Assembly (NCBI RefSeq): GCF_028682175.1
Contig: NZ_JANHKS010000006.1
Coordinates: forward strand, 62,001 to 126,000
DNA length: 64,000 nt
From: Pseudomonas putida
GTDB lineage: Bacteria; Pseudomonadota; Gammaproteobacteria; Pseudomonadales; Pseudomonadaceae
Direction: 5' to 3'
Positions 19,116 through 27,941 of this stretch are shown piece after piece. Under the pieces are notes generated by a model that saw only the letters and a program-made list of their open reading frames with translations, had not been told where the DNA came from and made no database searches. The position numbers and the translations under genes were made by a program. Positions within the stretch are counted from its first letter, which is position 1. Each line of letters begins with the position of its first letter.

Positions 19116-20101
19116 GCATCAGCACGCGCCCGGTTTCATCGCAGGTACTGGATGCCGCCATCGCCTGGCAGTTGTGCCTGGATTGCGGCCAGGGCAGCGA
19201 CACTGACCGCGAAGAGTTCGCCAAGTGGTACGCCGCCAGCGAAGAGCATGCACGCGCCTGGTTGCAGTTGGGCATGGTCGACCAGCGTTTCGTGGGCACC
19301 ACCGGCCCCGCCCGTTCGGCGTTGCTGCGTTCGCGCGATGGCGTGGGCCGGCAGATGCGCAAGCTCGGGCGCGGCGTCGCCGGTTTCGCCGTGGCGCTGG
19401 GCCTGACGCTGCTCGCGGGGGAACGCTACCTGCCCGTCAGCTACTGGCTGGCAGACCAACGCACCGCCACTGGCGAGCAACGCACCATTCGCCTGTCGGA
19501 CAACACCCTGGTCCGCCTTAATACCCACAGCGCGCTGGATGTGCGATTCGATGACAAACAACGTCGGATCATCCTTCAGGAAGGCGAAATCTTCGTCGAA
19601 ACCGGCAGCCACGACGACCCGCGCCCTTTCATCGTTGAAACCGATGAAGGACAGATGCGCGCATTGGGTACGAAATTTCTGGTCAAGCGACGGGACGACG
19701 GGACGCTGTTGAGCGTGTTGCAATCGGCGGTGGCGGCCCACCCGCAGGCGGCCGGCAACGAAATGATCCTGCATGAAGGCCAGCAGATGCTTATCCAGCG
19801 TCACAGCCTGGGGCCGATGCTGGCGCTCGATCCCGGCGCCGACGCCTGGACCCGCGGGATGCTGGTGGTCGACAACGCGGCGCTCAAGGATGTGATCGCG
19901 GAGCTTGGCCGTTATCGCTCCGGCTATCTTGGGGTCGCTTCGGACGTTGCCGACTTGCGCATCACCGGCAGTTTCCCGCTCAACGATACTGACCTCGCCC
20001 TCAAGGCTTTGATGCCGACGCTGCCTGTAGCCATCGAGCAGCGCACCCATTGGTGGGTCACGGTGATTGCCAGCGACGTGAAGCAAACCCACAAGCTTTA
20101 A
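19112..20101 (+). CDS. FecR-type anti-sigma factor/signal transducer
   Basis: 329 residues: N-terminal cytoplasmic DUF4880 domain (DAAIAWQLCLDCGQGSDTDR) that binds the sigma factor, a transmembrane segment near 90-110 (GVAGFAVALGLTLLAGE) and the periplasmic FecR domain (RTATGEQRTIRLSDNTLVRL). Its C-terminal part contacts the STN domain of the receptor, passing the ferric-siderophore signal inward. It overlaps the sigma gene by 4 bases. The receptor follows after a REP-like hairpin, so the receptor probably has its own sigma-dependent promoter. Confidence 0.93.
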   Translation: MSISTRPVSSQVLDAAIAWQLCLDCGQGSDTDREEFAKWYAASEEHARAWLQLGMVDQRFVGTTGPARSALLRSRDGVGRQMRKLGRGVAGFAVALGLTLLAGERYLPVSYWLADQRTATGEQRTIRLSDNTLVRLNTHSALDVRFDDKQRRIILQEGEIFVETGSHDDPRPFIVETDEGQMRALGTKFLVKRRDDGTLLSVLQSAVAAHPQAAGNEMILHEGQQMLIQRHSLGPMLALDPGADAWTRGMLVVDNAALKDVIAELGRYRSGYLGVASDVADLRITGSFPLNDTDLALKALMPTLPVAIEQRTHWWVTVIASDVKQTHKL

Positions 20102-20112
20102 GCCACGTCTGA

Positions 20113-20180
20113 CGTAGCAGTCCGGCTTGCCGGCGTCCGCGCCCTTTGGATCGCTGACGCCGGCAAGCCGGACTGCTACG
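20113..20180. repeat. REP doublet, family A, short spacer
   Basis: Both cores carry the GTAGCAGTCCGGCTTGCCGG variant, and the spacer is only about 25 bases, giving a compact cruciform between fecR and the receptor gene. It could separate the sigma/anti-sigma transcript from the receptor transcript. Confidence 0.88.
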
Positions 20181-20298
20181 GGATATTGCGCGAATCGTGA
20201 AATTGTAAATCTAAATTATTTTCGATTAGGCCCTATCACTTTTCAAATCTCGTCCGGCACATAGGCATTGAGAACACTATCCACTCAGGAGCCCGCCC

Positions 20299-22755
20299 AT
20301 GTCCCGCACGCTTCAAACCCTTCTGCGACCGAGCCTGCTGGCCGTCGCCGTCGCACTCGCCGCACCGCTGGCCAGCTCGCAGGTCCTGGCGGCGTCCCAG
20401 ACTTCCAGCGTTCGCGCCTACAACCTGCCGGCGGCGCCGCTGTCCACCACCCTGACCCAGATCGCAAGCCAGGGTGGCATCGCGCTGTCGCTGGACCCGG
20501 CACTGGCCGCTGGCCGTACGTCGGCGCCGGTTCAAGGGCAGTTCGACGCACCGGGGGCAATGGCCCAGGCACTGCGCGGCACCGGGCTGCAACTGAGCCA
20601 GACCACAGCAGGCACATACGGCCTGGTTCCGGCGCCCGAAGGTGTGATGGCACTTCCGGAGACCAGTATTCAGGGGCGTCAGGACAACATTGAAAGTGCG
20701 TGGGGGCCGGCCGAGGGGTATGCCGCAGGTCGTACCGCAGCGGGCACCAAGACCGACACCGCGCTGGCCGAAGCACCGCGCTCTATTTCCGTGGCCACCC
20801 GCGAGCAAATGCAGGATCGCGCAGTACAGAACCTGGACGACGCCGTTCGTTACATGCCCGGGGTCGTCGCCAGCAGCTACGGCAGCGACAGCCGCGCTGA
20901 ATGGCTGAAGATCCGCGGCTTCGAGCCAACACAATTCCTCGACGGCCTGCCGCTGCCCAAAGGCGCCTACGTGATGCCGAAGATGGAAACCTGGGACCTG
21001 GAGCGCGTCGCCGTACTGCGCGGCCCTGCTTCCTCGGTTTACGGCCAGACGCCACCGGGCGGCTTGGTGGACATGGTCAGCCGACGTCCACAGGCCGAAG
21101 CCAGCCACGAAGTGCAGGTCCAGGTGGGCAGCTACAACCGCAAGCAGATCAGCTTCGACAGCACCGGCAAGATCGATGACGCCGACAATTTCGAATACCG
21201 CGTCAGTGGCGTGGTCCGTGACAGCGGCACCACTGTCGATCACATCGACGACAAGCGCTACAACATCGCTCCCAGCCTGACCTGGAACATCGATCCGGAC
21301 ACCAAGCTGACGTTCCTCAGCATGTTCACCCGTGACGATACGGGCGCAACGAGCCAGTTCCTGCCGTTGCAGGGCACTCGCCTGTCCACGCCGGCAGGCA
21401 AGGTCGGTGCTCACGAGAACCTGGGCGATCCGGACTGGGAATTCTACGACAGGACCTATTACTCGCTGGGCTACGCCTTCGAGCATCGAATCAACGATGT
21501 CTGGCAGTTCCGCCAGAACCTGCGCTACACCAAGAGCGACCTGTCGTTCCAGACCATTACTTCGGGCGGCAGTGCTTTCGCCGTTGCTGACGACGGGACC
21601 CTTTCCCGTGGCGCCAACGTGGTCAACGAGGACATCAGCCAGTTCGCGTTCGACAACAACTTCGAAGCCAACTTCGACACCGGCGTGATCAAGCACAAAC
21701 TGTTGCTGGGTGCTGACTATCAGCGCGTCAACCACAACTACAAATGGCTGTTCGGCTCGGCGCCCGACGGCAACATCATCACCCACCCGTACGGTCTGGA
21801 CTTCAGCAACGTCAACTATTTCGCGTTCCAGAACTACAACCAGAAGACCGACAACTTCGGTGCCTACATCCAAGACCAGATGGAGCTGGATCAATGGCGC
21901 CTGACACTGGGCGGCCGCCAGGACCTGCTCAAGACCAAGACGCGCTTCTACAACCTGGCCGACGACCGCGACGAGCGCACCGACAGCGCCTTCACCGGCA
22001 ACGCCGCGCTGAGCTATGTGTTCGATTCCGGCTTCACGCCGTACATTTCCTATGCCGAGTCGTTCCAGGCCGAGCAAGGCGGTGCTGCAGACGTTCAGAG
22101 CGGCCAGAGCAACGCGTTCAAGCCCGGTACCGGCAAGCAGTATGAAGCAGGTATCAAATACCAGCCGCCAGGCACCAATCTGCTGTTCTCCGCCGCCGCG
22201 TACGAGCTGACCCGCCGCGACATCGTGCTCAGTGACACCTTCGGCACTTCACGCCCGTTGGGCGAAGCCAAGGTTCGCGGCTTTGAGCTGGAAGCGGTGG
22301 GCAACGTCACCGAAGAGCTGAAAGTCACCGCGTCGTACACCTACGCCAACAGCAAGATGACCAAGGTCACCGACCCGCTGGACAAAAACCGTCCGCTGCC
22401 GCTGACGCCGGAAAACGCAGCCTCGGTCTGGGCTGACTACACCTTCCACACCGGCCTGCTCGATGGCTTCGGCCTGGGCTTCGGCGCGCGTTACATCGGC
22501 GAGACCGACAACGTCGCGATTGGCAGCCTGGGTTTCGTGCGTGACAAGGACGATGGACACAGCCCCGCCTACACCGTCTATGACGCAGCAGTTCATTACG
22601 ACTTGGGCCGCATGAACAGCTCGCTCAAGGGCGTCACCGTTGCGGTCAACGCCAACAACGTGTTCGACAAGGAATACCTGTCCACCTGCGACGGCTTCTA
22701 TTGCTACTTCGGGGATCGCCGCAACGTGCTCGCCAGCGTGAACTACAAATGGTAA
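20299..22755 (+). CDS. TonB-dependent siderophore receptor with STN signalling domain
   Basis: 818-residue outer-membrane receptor. Signal peptide about 1-32 (cleavage after QVLA), STN domain about 38-95 (VRAYNLPAAPLSTTLTQIAS), plug about 140-250 (APRSISVATREQMQDRAVQN, then KIRGFEPTQFLDGLPL) and a beta-barrel ending in the terminal aromatic Trp (NYKW). It imports a ferric siderophore, FhuA/FiuA-like by appearance, with energy from TonB, and signals to FecR via STN. The ligand cannot be deduced. A terminator follows, then an iron-related membrane protein. Confidence 0.94.
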   Translation: MSRTLQTLLRPSLLAVAVALAAPLASSQVLAASQTSSVRAYNLPAAPLSTTLTQIASQGGIALSLDPALAAGRTSAPVQGQFDAPGAMAQALRGTGLQLSQTTAGTYGLVPAPEGVMALPETSIQGRQDNIESAWGPAEGYAAGRTAAGTKTDTALAEAPRSISVATREQMQDRAVQNLDDAVRYMPGVVASSYGSDSRAEWLKIRGFEPTQFLDGLPLPKGAYVMPKMETWDLERVAVLRGPASSVYGQTPPGGLVDMVSRRPQAEASHEVQVQVGSYNRKQISFDSTGKIDDADNFEYRVSGVVRDSGTTVDHIDDKRYNIAPSLTWNIDPDTKLTFLSMFTRDDTGATSQFLPLQGTRLSTPAGKVGAHENLGDPDWEFYDRTYYSLGYAFEHRINDVWQFRQNLRYTKSDLSFQTITSGGSAFAVADDGTLSRGANVVNEDISQFAFDNNFEANFDTGVIKHKLLLGADYQRVNHNYKWLFGSAPDGNIITHPYGLDFSNVNYFAFQNYNQKTDNFGAYIQDQMELDQWRLTLGGRQDLLKTKTRFYNLADDRDERTDSAFTGNAALSYVFDSGFTPYISYAESFQAEQGGAADVQSGQSNAFKPGTGKQYEAGIKYQPPGTNLLFSAAAYELTRRDIVLSDTFGTSRPLGEAKVRGFELEAVGNVTEELKVTASYTYANSKMTKVTDPLDKNRPLPLTPENAASVWADYTFHTGLLDGFGLGFGARYIGETDNVAIGSLGFVRDKDDGHSPAYTVYDAAVHYDLGRMNSSLKGVTVAVNANNVFDKEYLSTCDGFYCYFGDRRNVLASVNYKW

Positions 22756-22783
22756 TCGTTTAAACTCCCAGTGCTGAAAACAA

Positions 22784-22810
22784 GGGCCGCTCGCAACAGC
22801 GGCCCTTTTT
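22784..22810 (+). terminator. Rho-independent terminator after TonB receptor
   Basis: GGGCCGCT (22784-22791) pairs perfectly with AGCGGCCC (22798-22805), CGCAAC loop, followed by five T. The downstream PepSY gene begins only 27 bases later, so it is either read through at low level or has its own start. Confidence 0.88.
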
Positions 22811-22836
22811 GCTTTCGCTCACCGGTACCTCGCACC

Positions 22837-23970
22837 ATGAAAAGCCAAACCATTCGCCGCTGGTCGTTCATCCACACCTGGAGCAGCCTGATCTGCACGG
22901 TGTTCCTGTTGATGCTGTGCATCACCGGCTTGCCGCTGGTGTTCCATCACGAAATCGAGCACATGCTCGGGGACGCCCCGGAACTCAAGGAAATGCCCGC
23001 AAACACGCCGCGCATGGACCTTCAACAGCTGGTCAAGGCCGCCGAAGCCCATCGCCCTGGCGAGGTGGTGCAGTACTTTGGCTGGGATGAAGACGAAGCC
23101 AACGGCGTCTACGCGTTCATGGGCAAGACCGCCGGCGGTGACCCCAACGACACCCACACCTTCATGCTTGACCAGCGCACCGGGGAAGCGGTTGAAACGC
23201 CCTCGGCCAACGGCGGCTTCATGATGGTCATGCTGCGTCTGCACGTGGACATGTACGCAGGCCTGCCAGGAAAGCTGCTTCTGGCCTTCATGGGGCTGCT
23301 TTTTGTATTAGCGATTGTTTCCGGGGTGGTGCTGTATTCGCCCTTCATGCGCCGGCTGGATTTCGCCACCGTGCGGCCCAACAAATCGAACCGCGTGCGC
23401 TGGCTCGACCTGCACAACCTGATCGGCGTCGTCACGCTGACCTGGGCCTTCGTGGTCGGCCTTACCGGCGTGCTCAACGCCTGCGCGGACCTGGTGATCG
23501 CCCAGTGGCGCAATGATTCGCTGGCGGCGGTGGTCGCCACCTACAAGGACGCGCCGCCGCTGACCGAACGTGCACCCGCATCGCGCCTGCTGGACATCGC
23601 CCAGGCCACGGTGCCGGGCGCCGAGCCCTCGTTCATTGCCTTCCCCGGTTCGCGCTTTTCCAGCGAACACCATTACGCCGTGTTCATGAAAGGCGATACC
23701 CACCTGACATCCCATCTGCTGACACCGGTGCTGATCGACGCCACCGACCTGAAAGTCACCGCCATCGTCAGCAGCCCGTGGTACATGGACGCATTACTAC
23801 TCTCGCAACCCCTGCATTTCGGTGATTACGGCGGCATGCCGATGAAGATCCTGTGGGGCGTGCTTGATGTGCTGAGCATCATCGTGCTGGGCAGTGGCGT
23901 CTACCTGTGGGTGGTGCGGCGCAAGGCGGCCGCCACCGTGAAGATTGCACAGACGGCGGAGGCGGCATGA
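22837..23970 (+). CDS. PepSY-associated transmembrane protein (PiuB-like)
   Basis: 377-residue inner-membrane protein with four hydrophobic segments: about 17-37 (LICTVFLLMLCITGLPLVF), a pair near 145-170 and 200-225, and one near the C terminus (VLSIIVLGSGVYLWVV). PepSY domains lie in the periplasmic loops. Members are common next to TonB receptors and have been linked to reductive release of siderophore iron, which fits this place. The start at 22837 (MKSQTIRRWSFIHTW) fits the family. The end overlaps the next small gene by 4 bases. Confidence 0.9.
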   Translation: MKSQTIRRWSFIHTWSSLICTVFLLMLCITGLPLVFHHEIEHMLGDAPELKEMPANTPRMDLQQLVKAAEAHRPGEVVQYFGWDEDEANGVYAFMGKTAGGDPNDTHTFMLDQRTGEAVETPSANGGFMMVMLRLHVDMYAGLPGKLLLAFMGLLFVLAIVSGVVLYSPFMRRLDFATVRPNKSNRVRWLDLHNLIGVVTLTWAFVVGLTGVLNACADLVIAQWRNDSLAAVVATYKDAPPLTERAPASRLLDIAQATVPGAEPSFIAFPGSRFSSEHHYAVFMKGDTHLTSHLLTPVLIDATDLKVTAIVSSPWYMDALLLSQPLHFGDYGGMPMKILWGVLDVLSIIVLGSGVYLWVVRRKAAATVKIAQTAEAA

Positions 23971-24158
23971 CCCGACACAAGAAGCACTCCGGGTTCTGGA
24001 AAACCTTCGCCAAGCCGACCTGGATTGCGCTGTTGATGGCCGTGGGTCTGTTCGCCGCGTTGCTGGGCGATGACGGCTGGGACGTGCTGTCGTGGATCGG
24101 CATGGGCATCCCGGCGTGGCTGAGCATCAAGGGGTTGATGGTTCGGCGCCAGGCTTGA
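23967..24158 (+). CDS. Small membrane protein (63 aa) coupled to PepSY gene
   Basis: 63 residues, basic at the N terminus (MTRHKKHSGFWKTF), with a hydrophobic segment at about 19-34 and a second, weaker one at about 38-56 around GDDGWDVLSWIGMGIP. The ATG overlaps the stop of the PepSY gene (ATGA), so the two are translationally coupled. I do not know a tested function; context suggests a small subunit of the same iron-acquisition membrane complex. Confidence 0.8.
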   Translation: MTRHKKHSGFWKTFAKPTWIALLMAVGLFAALLGDDGWDVLSWIGMGIPAWLSIKGLMVRRQA

Positions 24159-24248
24159 GGCAAGCGGCAGTGCAGATTGCATCGAGCGATGTTGCAGGGC
24201 ATTGCGCCGCTGACTAGTCTAGGGGCCAGTCCGTCCAGAGGAATGTCC

Positions 24249-24878
24249 ATGTCTGCCCCTAGCATGACGCTGTATTACAACACCGCTTCGCCATTCGCGC
24301 GCAAGGTGCTGGTTCTGCTACACGAAACAGGACAGACCGCACGGGTCGAACTCAAGCCGGTCACCGTCACCCCGGTTGCCCCCGACGCGGCGGTGTGCCA
24401 CGAAAACCCCTGCGGCAAGATTCCGGCACTGTGCCTGGCCGACAACAACGTGATCCACGACAGCCGGGTCATTCTCGACTATCTGGACCACCAGCACGTT
24501 GGCAACCCGCTGATTCCCCATGACGGCTCCGCACGCTGGAGACGCCTGACCCTGGCATCGCTGGCCGACGCGGTGCTCGATGCGGCCCTGCTGATGCGTT
24601 ATGAGACCTTCCTGCGCCCGGAAGAAAAGCGCTGGGGCGAGTGGATGGACAGCCAGGGCGAGAAGATTGCCCGCTCCCTGGCCTATTTCGAAGCCGAAGC
24701 GGTGACCGAATTGAGCTCCCATTTCGACATCGCCTCGATCAGCGTCGCCTGCGCCCTGGGCTACCTGGACTTCCGCCAACCCAACCTGGGCTGGCGCAGC
24801 AGCTATCCACGGCTGGCGAGCTGGTATCGCGAAGTCAGCGAACGTCCGTCGATGCTGGAAACGCAACCGCCGGCCTGA
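24249..24878 (+). CDS. Glutathione S-transferase family protein
   Basis: 209 residues: N-terminal thioredoxin-like domain (LYYNTASPFARKVLVLLHE with the active-site Ser-Pro-Phe) including the cis-proline CGKIPAL, and an all-helical C-terminal domain. The family conjugates or reduces substrates with glutathione in the cytoplasm; the substrate is unknown. I start at the second ATG (24249), 6 bases after AGAGGA; the ATG at 24243 touches that sequence directly and is less likely. Confidence 0.92.
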   Translation: MSAPSMTLYYNTASPFARKVLVLLHETGQTARVELKPVTVTPVAPDAAVCHENPCGKIPALCLADNNVIHDSRVILDYLDHQHVGNPLIPHDGSARWRRLTLASLADAVLDAALLMRYETFLRPEEKRWGEWMDSQGEKIARSLAYFEAEAVTELSSHFDIASISVACALGYLDFRQPNLGWRSSYPRLASWYREVSERPSMLETQPPA

Positions 24879-24904
24879 ACACCGAATCTTCGGCACACCC
24901 GGAA

Positions 24905-24999
24905 CCCGTAGCAGCACGGCTTGCCGGCGGGGGCGGTGTGTCAGTCACAGATGAGTTGCCTGATACACCGCTCCCGCCGGCAAGCCGTGCTGCTACGGG
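24905..24999. repeat. REP doublet, family A
   Basis: Between the convergent GST and protease genes, with standard cores, probably a shared 3'-end hairpin. Confidence 0.92.
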
Positions 25000-25018
25000 A
25001 CGCGGTAGGCCCAATCCT

Positions 25019-25519
25019 TTAACAGTCGGGCTTGTCGGCGGTGTAGCGGCGCGCAGGGTTAACCGCCGCGCCGAACTCGCGCAGGGCCTTGGCGCCGATC
25101 AGCAGCGGATAGTTGAAGTGGCTGCGGTCCACCAGGTTGACCTCGACGGTGCGCTTCTCGTTGCCCAGGCACAGTTCCAGATCCACCACCGGACGCTTGG
25201 TCGGGTCTACCGGCTCGTCTTCGTCTTCCCCATCGGCGCGCCCCTTGATCCGGCTGATACGCGACACCTTGTGCTCGTAGACCTTGCTGTCGGCATCCTT
25301 GGTCGCCAGACGGAAGCGGACCCAGTCATCGCCATCACGCTTGAACAGCTCGATATCCTTGGCCGACAAGGACGCGGTGAGTGCGCCGGTGTCCATCTTG
25401 GCCTTGAAGGTTTCGCCAAATTCGGAAACCTGAATGTATTCGTAGCGGCCATACAGCGTCGGTTCGGCGGCCATCACAGGCAACGCCAGCAGAGACAGAA
25501 GCGCCAGAAGGGATTTCAC
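25019..25519 (-). CDS. Retropepsin-like ATP-dependent zinc protease family protein, secreted
   Basis: 166 residues with a signal peptide (about 1-18, MKSLLALLSLLALPVMAA) and the RimK/Zn-protease-like fold of PF05618. The catalytic Asp43 is visible in KMDTGALTAS, the aspartic-protease signature, despite the family's historical 'zinc protease' name. A late YPLLIGAKALREF motif closes the fold. Periplasmic location is inferred from the signal. The target is unknown. Confidence 0.85.
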   Translation of the reverse strand: MKSLLALLSLLALPVMAAEPTLYGRYEYIQVSEFGETFKAKMDTGALTASLSAKDIELFKRDGDDWVRFRLATKDADSKVYEHKVSRISRIKGRADGEDEDEPVDPTKRPVVDLELCLGNEKRTVEVNLVDRSHFNYPLLIGAKALREFGAAVNPARRYTADKPDC

Positions 25520-25714
25520 GTGACAGGTTCCTCGTTGTGGGTGGACGTTGCACAGGCCCGATTTTAGACCGCAACTTTGCGCATCGTTCGGTCACTAATA
25601 CAGATCATCAGGCTACATGTAACCGGGTGAAACATTTGTCAGCGACAGTCGGATTTGGTTGTAACGAAAGACCTGCTTATCATTGCCCGCCCTTCTCATG
25701 ACCACGAGTGATAT

Positions 25715-26599
25715 ATGCGTCACCTGCTCACCGGAATTGCCGTCACGCTACTGTTGCTGCTCAACACCCTGGTGCTGTTCGGCCCGCTGATGGTCTTCGC
25801 GCTGCTCAAGCTGGTGTTCCAGAGCGAATTGCGTGACCGCTGCTCCCATGCGGTGATGTGGATCGCCGAGACCTGGAGCGAGATCAACAAGCTGATCTTC
25901 AAGCTGTGTCTGCCCACCCGCTGGGAAATTCGCGGTGCAGAGGGCCTGCGTGGCGATACGTCTTATCTGGTGGTGAGCAATCATCAGTCCTGGGTGGATA
26001 TCCCGGCCCTGGTGCAGACGCTTAACCGGCGCACGCCGTTCTTCAAGTTTTTCCTCAAGAAAGAACTGATCTGGGTGCCGTTTCTGGGGCTGGCCTGGTG
26101 GGCGCTGGATTACCCGTTCATGAAGCGCTACACCAAGGCGTTCCTGGCCAAGAACCCGGAACTCAAGGGCAAGGATCTGGAAATCACCAAAGAGGCCTGC
26201 GAGCTGTTCAAGCGCCAGCCGGTGACCGTGGTGAATTATCTGGAAGGCACCCGGTTCACCGAGGCCAAGAAAATCGAGCAGGATTCGCCCTACAGCCACC
26301 TGTTGCGGCCCAAGGCCGGCGGCGTGGCCTTTGTACTGGCGGCGATGGGCGAACAACTCGATGCCGTGCTCGACGTCACCGTGGTGTATCCGCAGCAGAG
26401 AATTCCAGGATTCTGGGACCTGATTTCAGGCCAGGTGCCGCGCGTCATCATCGACATCAAGACCCGCGAACTCGACCCCGCGCTGTGGCAGGGCGATTAC
26501 GAGAATGATCCTGTGTTTCGCGAATACGTGCAGGACTGGGTCAACCGGCTGTGGGCCGAAAAGAACGCCCGCATCCAGACCCTGCGCGCAGAACCCTGA
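25715..26599 (+). CDS. PlsC-type 1-acyl-glycerol-phosphate acyltransferase (YihG-like)
   Basis: 294 residues with one N-terminal membrane segment (about 5-35) and the acyltransferase motifs NHQSWVD (His90, Asp95) and EGTR (177-180). These enzymes move an acyl chain onto lysophosphatidic acid at the inner membrane. The long C-terminal part resembles E. coli YihG, a non-essential PlsC homologue. The start at 25715 has GAGTG upstream. It is monocistronic. Confidence 0.9.
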   Translation: MRHLLTGIAVTLLLLLNTLVLFGPLMVFALLKLVFQSELRDRCSHAVMWIAETWSEINKLIFKLCLPTRWEIRGAEGLRGDTSYLVVSNHQSWVDIPALVQTLNRRTPFFKFFLKKELIWVPFLGLAWWALDYPFMKRYTKAFLAKNPELKGKDLEITKEACELFKRQPVTVVNYLEGTRFTEAKKIEQDSPYSHLLRPKAGGVAFVLAAMGEQLDAVLDVTVVYPQQRIPGFWDLISGQVPRVIIDIKTRELDPALWQGDYENDPVFREYVQDWVNRLWAEKNARIQTLRAEP

Positions 26600-26607
26600 C
26601 ACCGCCC

Positions 26608-26696
26608 CTGTAGGAGCGCGCTTGCCCGCGACAGCGTCATGCCGCCCATGATGAGTCGTCTGACACACCGCCGTCGCGGGCAAGCGCGCTCCTACA
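26608..26696. repeat. REP doublet, family C
   Basis: Fills the short gap between the convergent acyltransferase gene and the DUF2780 gene, ending 3 bases before the DUF2780 stop codon. Confidence 0.92.
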
Positions 26697-26699
26697 AGA

Positions 26700-27275
26700 T
26701 CATTTCGCGCCCCACACTCCGCTCAGCGCCTGCAACGCCGAACCACTGGCGCCCTGCTGCCCCAGGTACTGCAGGATCACCGGCACAAACTGCCCGACCA
26801 TGCCACTGTCCATGCCCAGTGCGCTGAACGCCTTGTTCACGTCACCCATGCTCTGCACGTTGCCCAGCGCGCTGTTGATCGCCGAGTTGCTGCCGCCGGA
26901 ACCGCCCAGCATGCCGCCCAGACCACCCAGGCTGCCAAGCGCCGAGGTGCCTGACAACTGATCCAGGCCCGGCACCGCCTGGCTCAACTGCGAATAGTCA
27001 TTACCGGCCAGCTTGTTTTTCGCCAACCCCAGCAACGCGCCCGTACCGCCGACTGCCTGTTGCGGCGTGACATTCAATTGCGTACCCAGCGTGTTGAGCA
27101 AGCCAGCAGCCTCGGGCGCCGCCGTAGCCTTCTGCTGCCCGCCGGTTGCGCCGGAAACGGCGTTGGCTGCGTCGTTCAGGTTGAAAGCGAATACCGGGCT
27201 TGCTACCAGCGCCATCAACGTCGCCAATGCGGCGCCGCATGCGATTGATTGTGTGACCTTTACTGAAACGTTCAT
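26700..27275 (-). CDS. DUF2780 (VcgC/VcgE-like) secreted protein
   Basis: 191 residues with a signal peptide (about 1-30, ending SPVFA). It has a Gly/Ser/Ala-rich centre (GSLGGLGGMLGGSGG) and an ending GMVGQFVPVILQYLGQQGA typical of DUF2780. Family members are periplasmic or surface proteins of unknown function. The gene stands alone and has its own AT-richer upstream region. Confidence 0.85.
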   Translation of the reverse strand: MNVSVKVTQSIACGAALATLMALVASPVFAFNLNDAANAVSGATGGQQKATAAPEAAGLLNTLGTQLNVTPQQAVGGTGALLGLAKNKLAGNDYSQLSQAVPGLDQLSGTSALGSLGGLGGMLGGSGGSNSAINSALGNVQSMGDVNKAFSALGMDSGMVGQFVPVILQYLGQQGASGSALQALSGVWGAK

Positions 27276-27503
27276 TTACACCCACCTCACTTTCCAGCTC
27301 ACATTTCGAAAAACACCGGCCAAGGCCGGGTAAATACGGGTTGGACAGTTACGAGGAGATTAGTTCCAAGGCGGACGAAAGCGAATCGCGATAACGGTTA
27401 CTTCGAAACAATCTAAAAACTGGCAATTGTGACAGTAGCTACGGTTGGGGACTGGATGAATAATGGGGACCCGTAAATACCTCATAATGTAATGGAGTAC
27501 GTC

Positions 27504-27836
27504 ATGATTAGTACCAGAGCCACCTTCGCCGCATTTATTTTGACAGCCATGGCATGCCAGACCTTCGCTGCCGACATTACACAGTGCCCAAAGGTCAGCG
27601 ATATCACAGCCAAGCCTCACATTTTCGCGGATATGCCGGAGCCCTTCAATGAAGGTTTTCAATATGAAGCTTCCACAGCTTCAGGAAAGTGGCTTGGTTT
27701 TTCAGCCGACTCGAACGACGACTACTTGCAGAAGCAGTACGGGCTGACGCTTCAAAGCGCGGACGATGTTAAGTCAAAGATTGTGTGTAACTACGAAGGC
27801 AAAGACGCGCAGTTAAGAATGGCTATTACACAGTAG
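27504..27836 (+). CDS. Small secreted protein, possibly DUF3757-like
   Basis: 110 residues with a signal peptide (about 1-22, FAAFILTAMACQTFA) and a mature part starting ADITQCPKVSDI, with two cysteines that could form a disulfide (in TQCPK and KIVCNYE). The ATG at 27504 follows GGAG at a good distance. The gene and its flanks are visibly less GC-rich than all neighbours, suggesting acquisition or weak codon selection. The family is a guess. Confidence 0.7.
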   Translation: MISTRATFAAFILTAMACQTFAADITQCPKVSDITAKPHIFADMPEPFNEGFQYEASTASGKWLGFSADSNDDYLQKQYGLTLQSADDVKSKIVCNYEGKDAQLRMAITQ

Positions 27837-27856
27837 CGTTAAGTAAAAACGGCAGC

Positions 27857-27891
27857 AGCAAGGAAAGAGAATGGGTCTCTTTTTCCTTGCT
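27857..27891 (+). terminator. Strong hairpin after the small secreted-protein gene
   Basis: AGCAAGGAAAGAGA (27857-27870) pairs with TCTCTTTTTCCTTGCT (27876-27891) around ATGGG. The stem is long and sits 20 bases after the stop, but there is no T tract behind it, so termination is likely but not certain. Confidence 0.5.
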
Positions 27892-27941
27892 GGCCATTCA
27901 CAGTGGTCATCTAGCACATGGCATTTTTTTAGCGTAATGAC

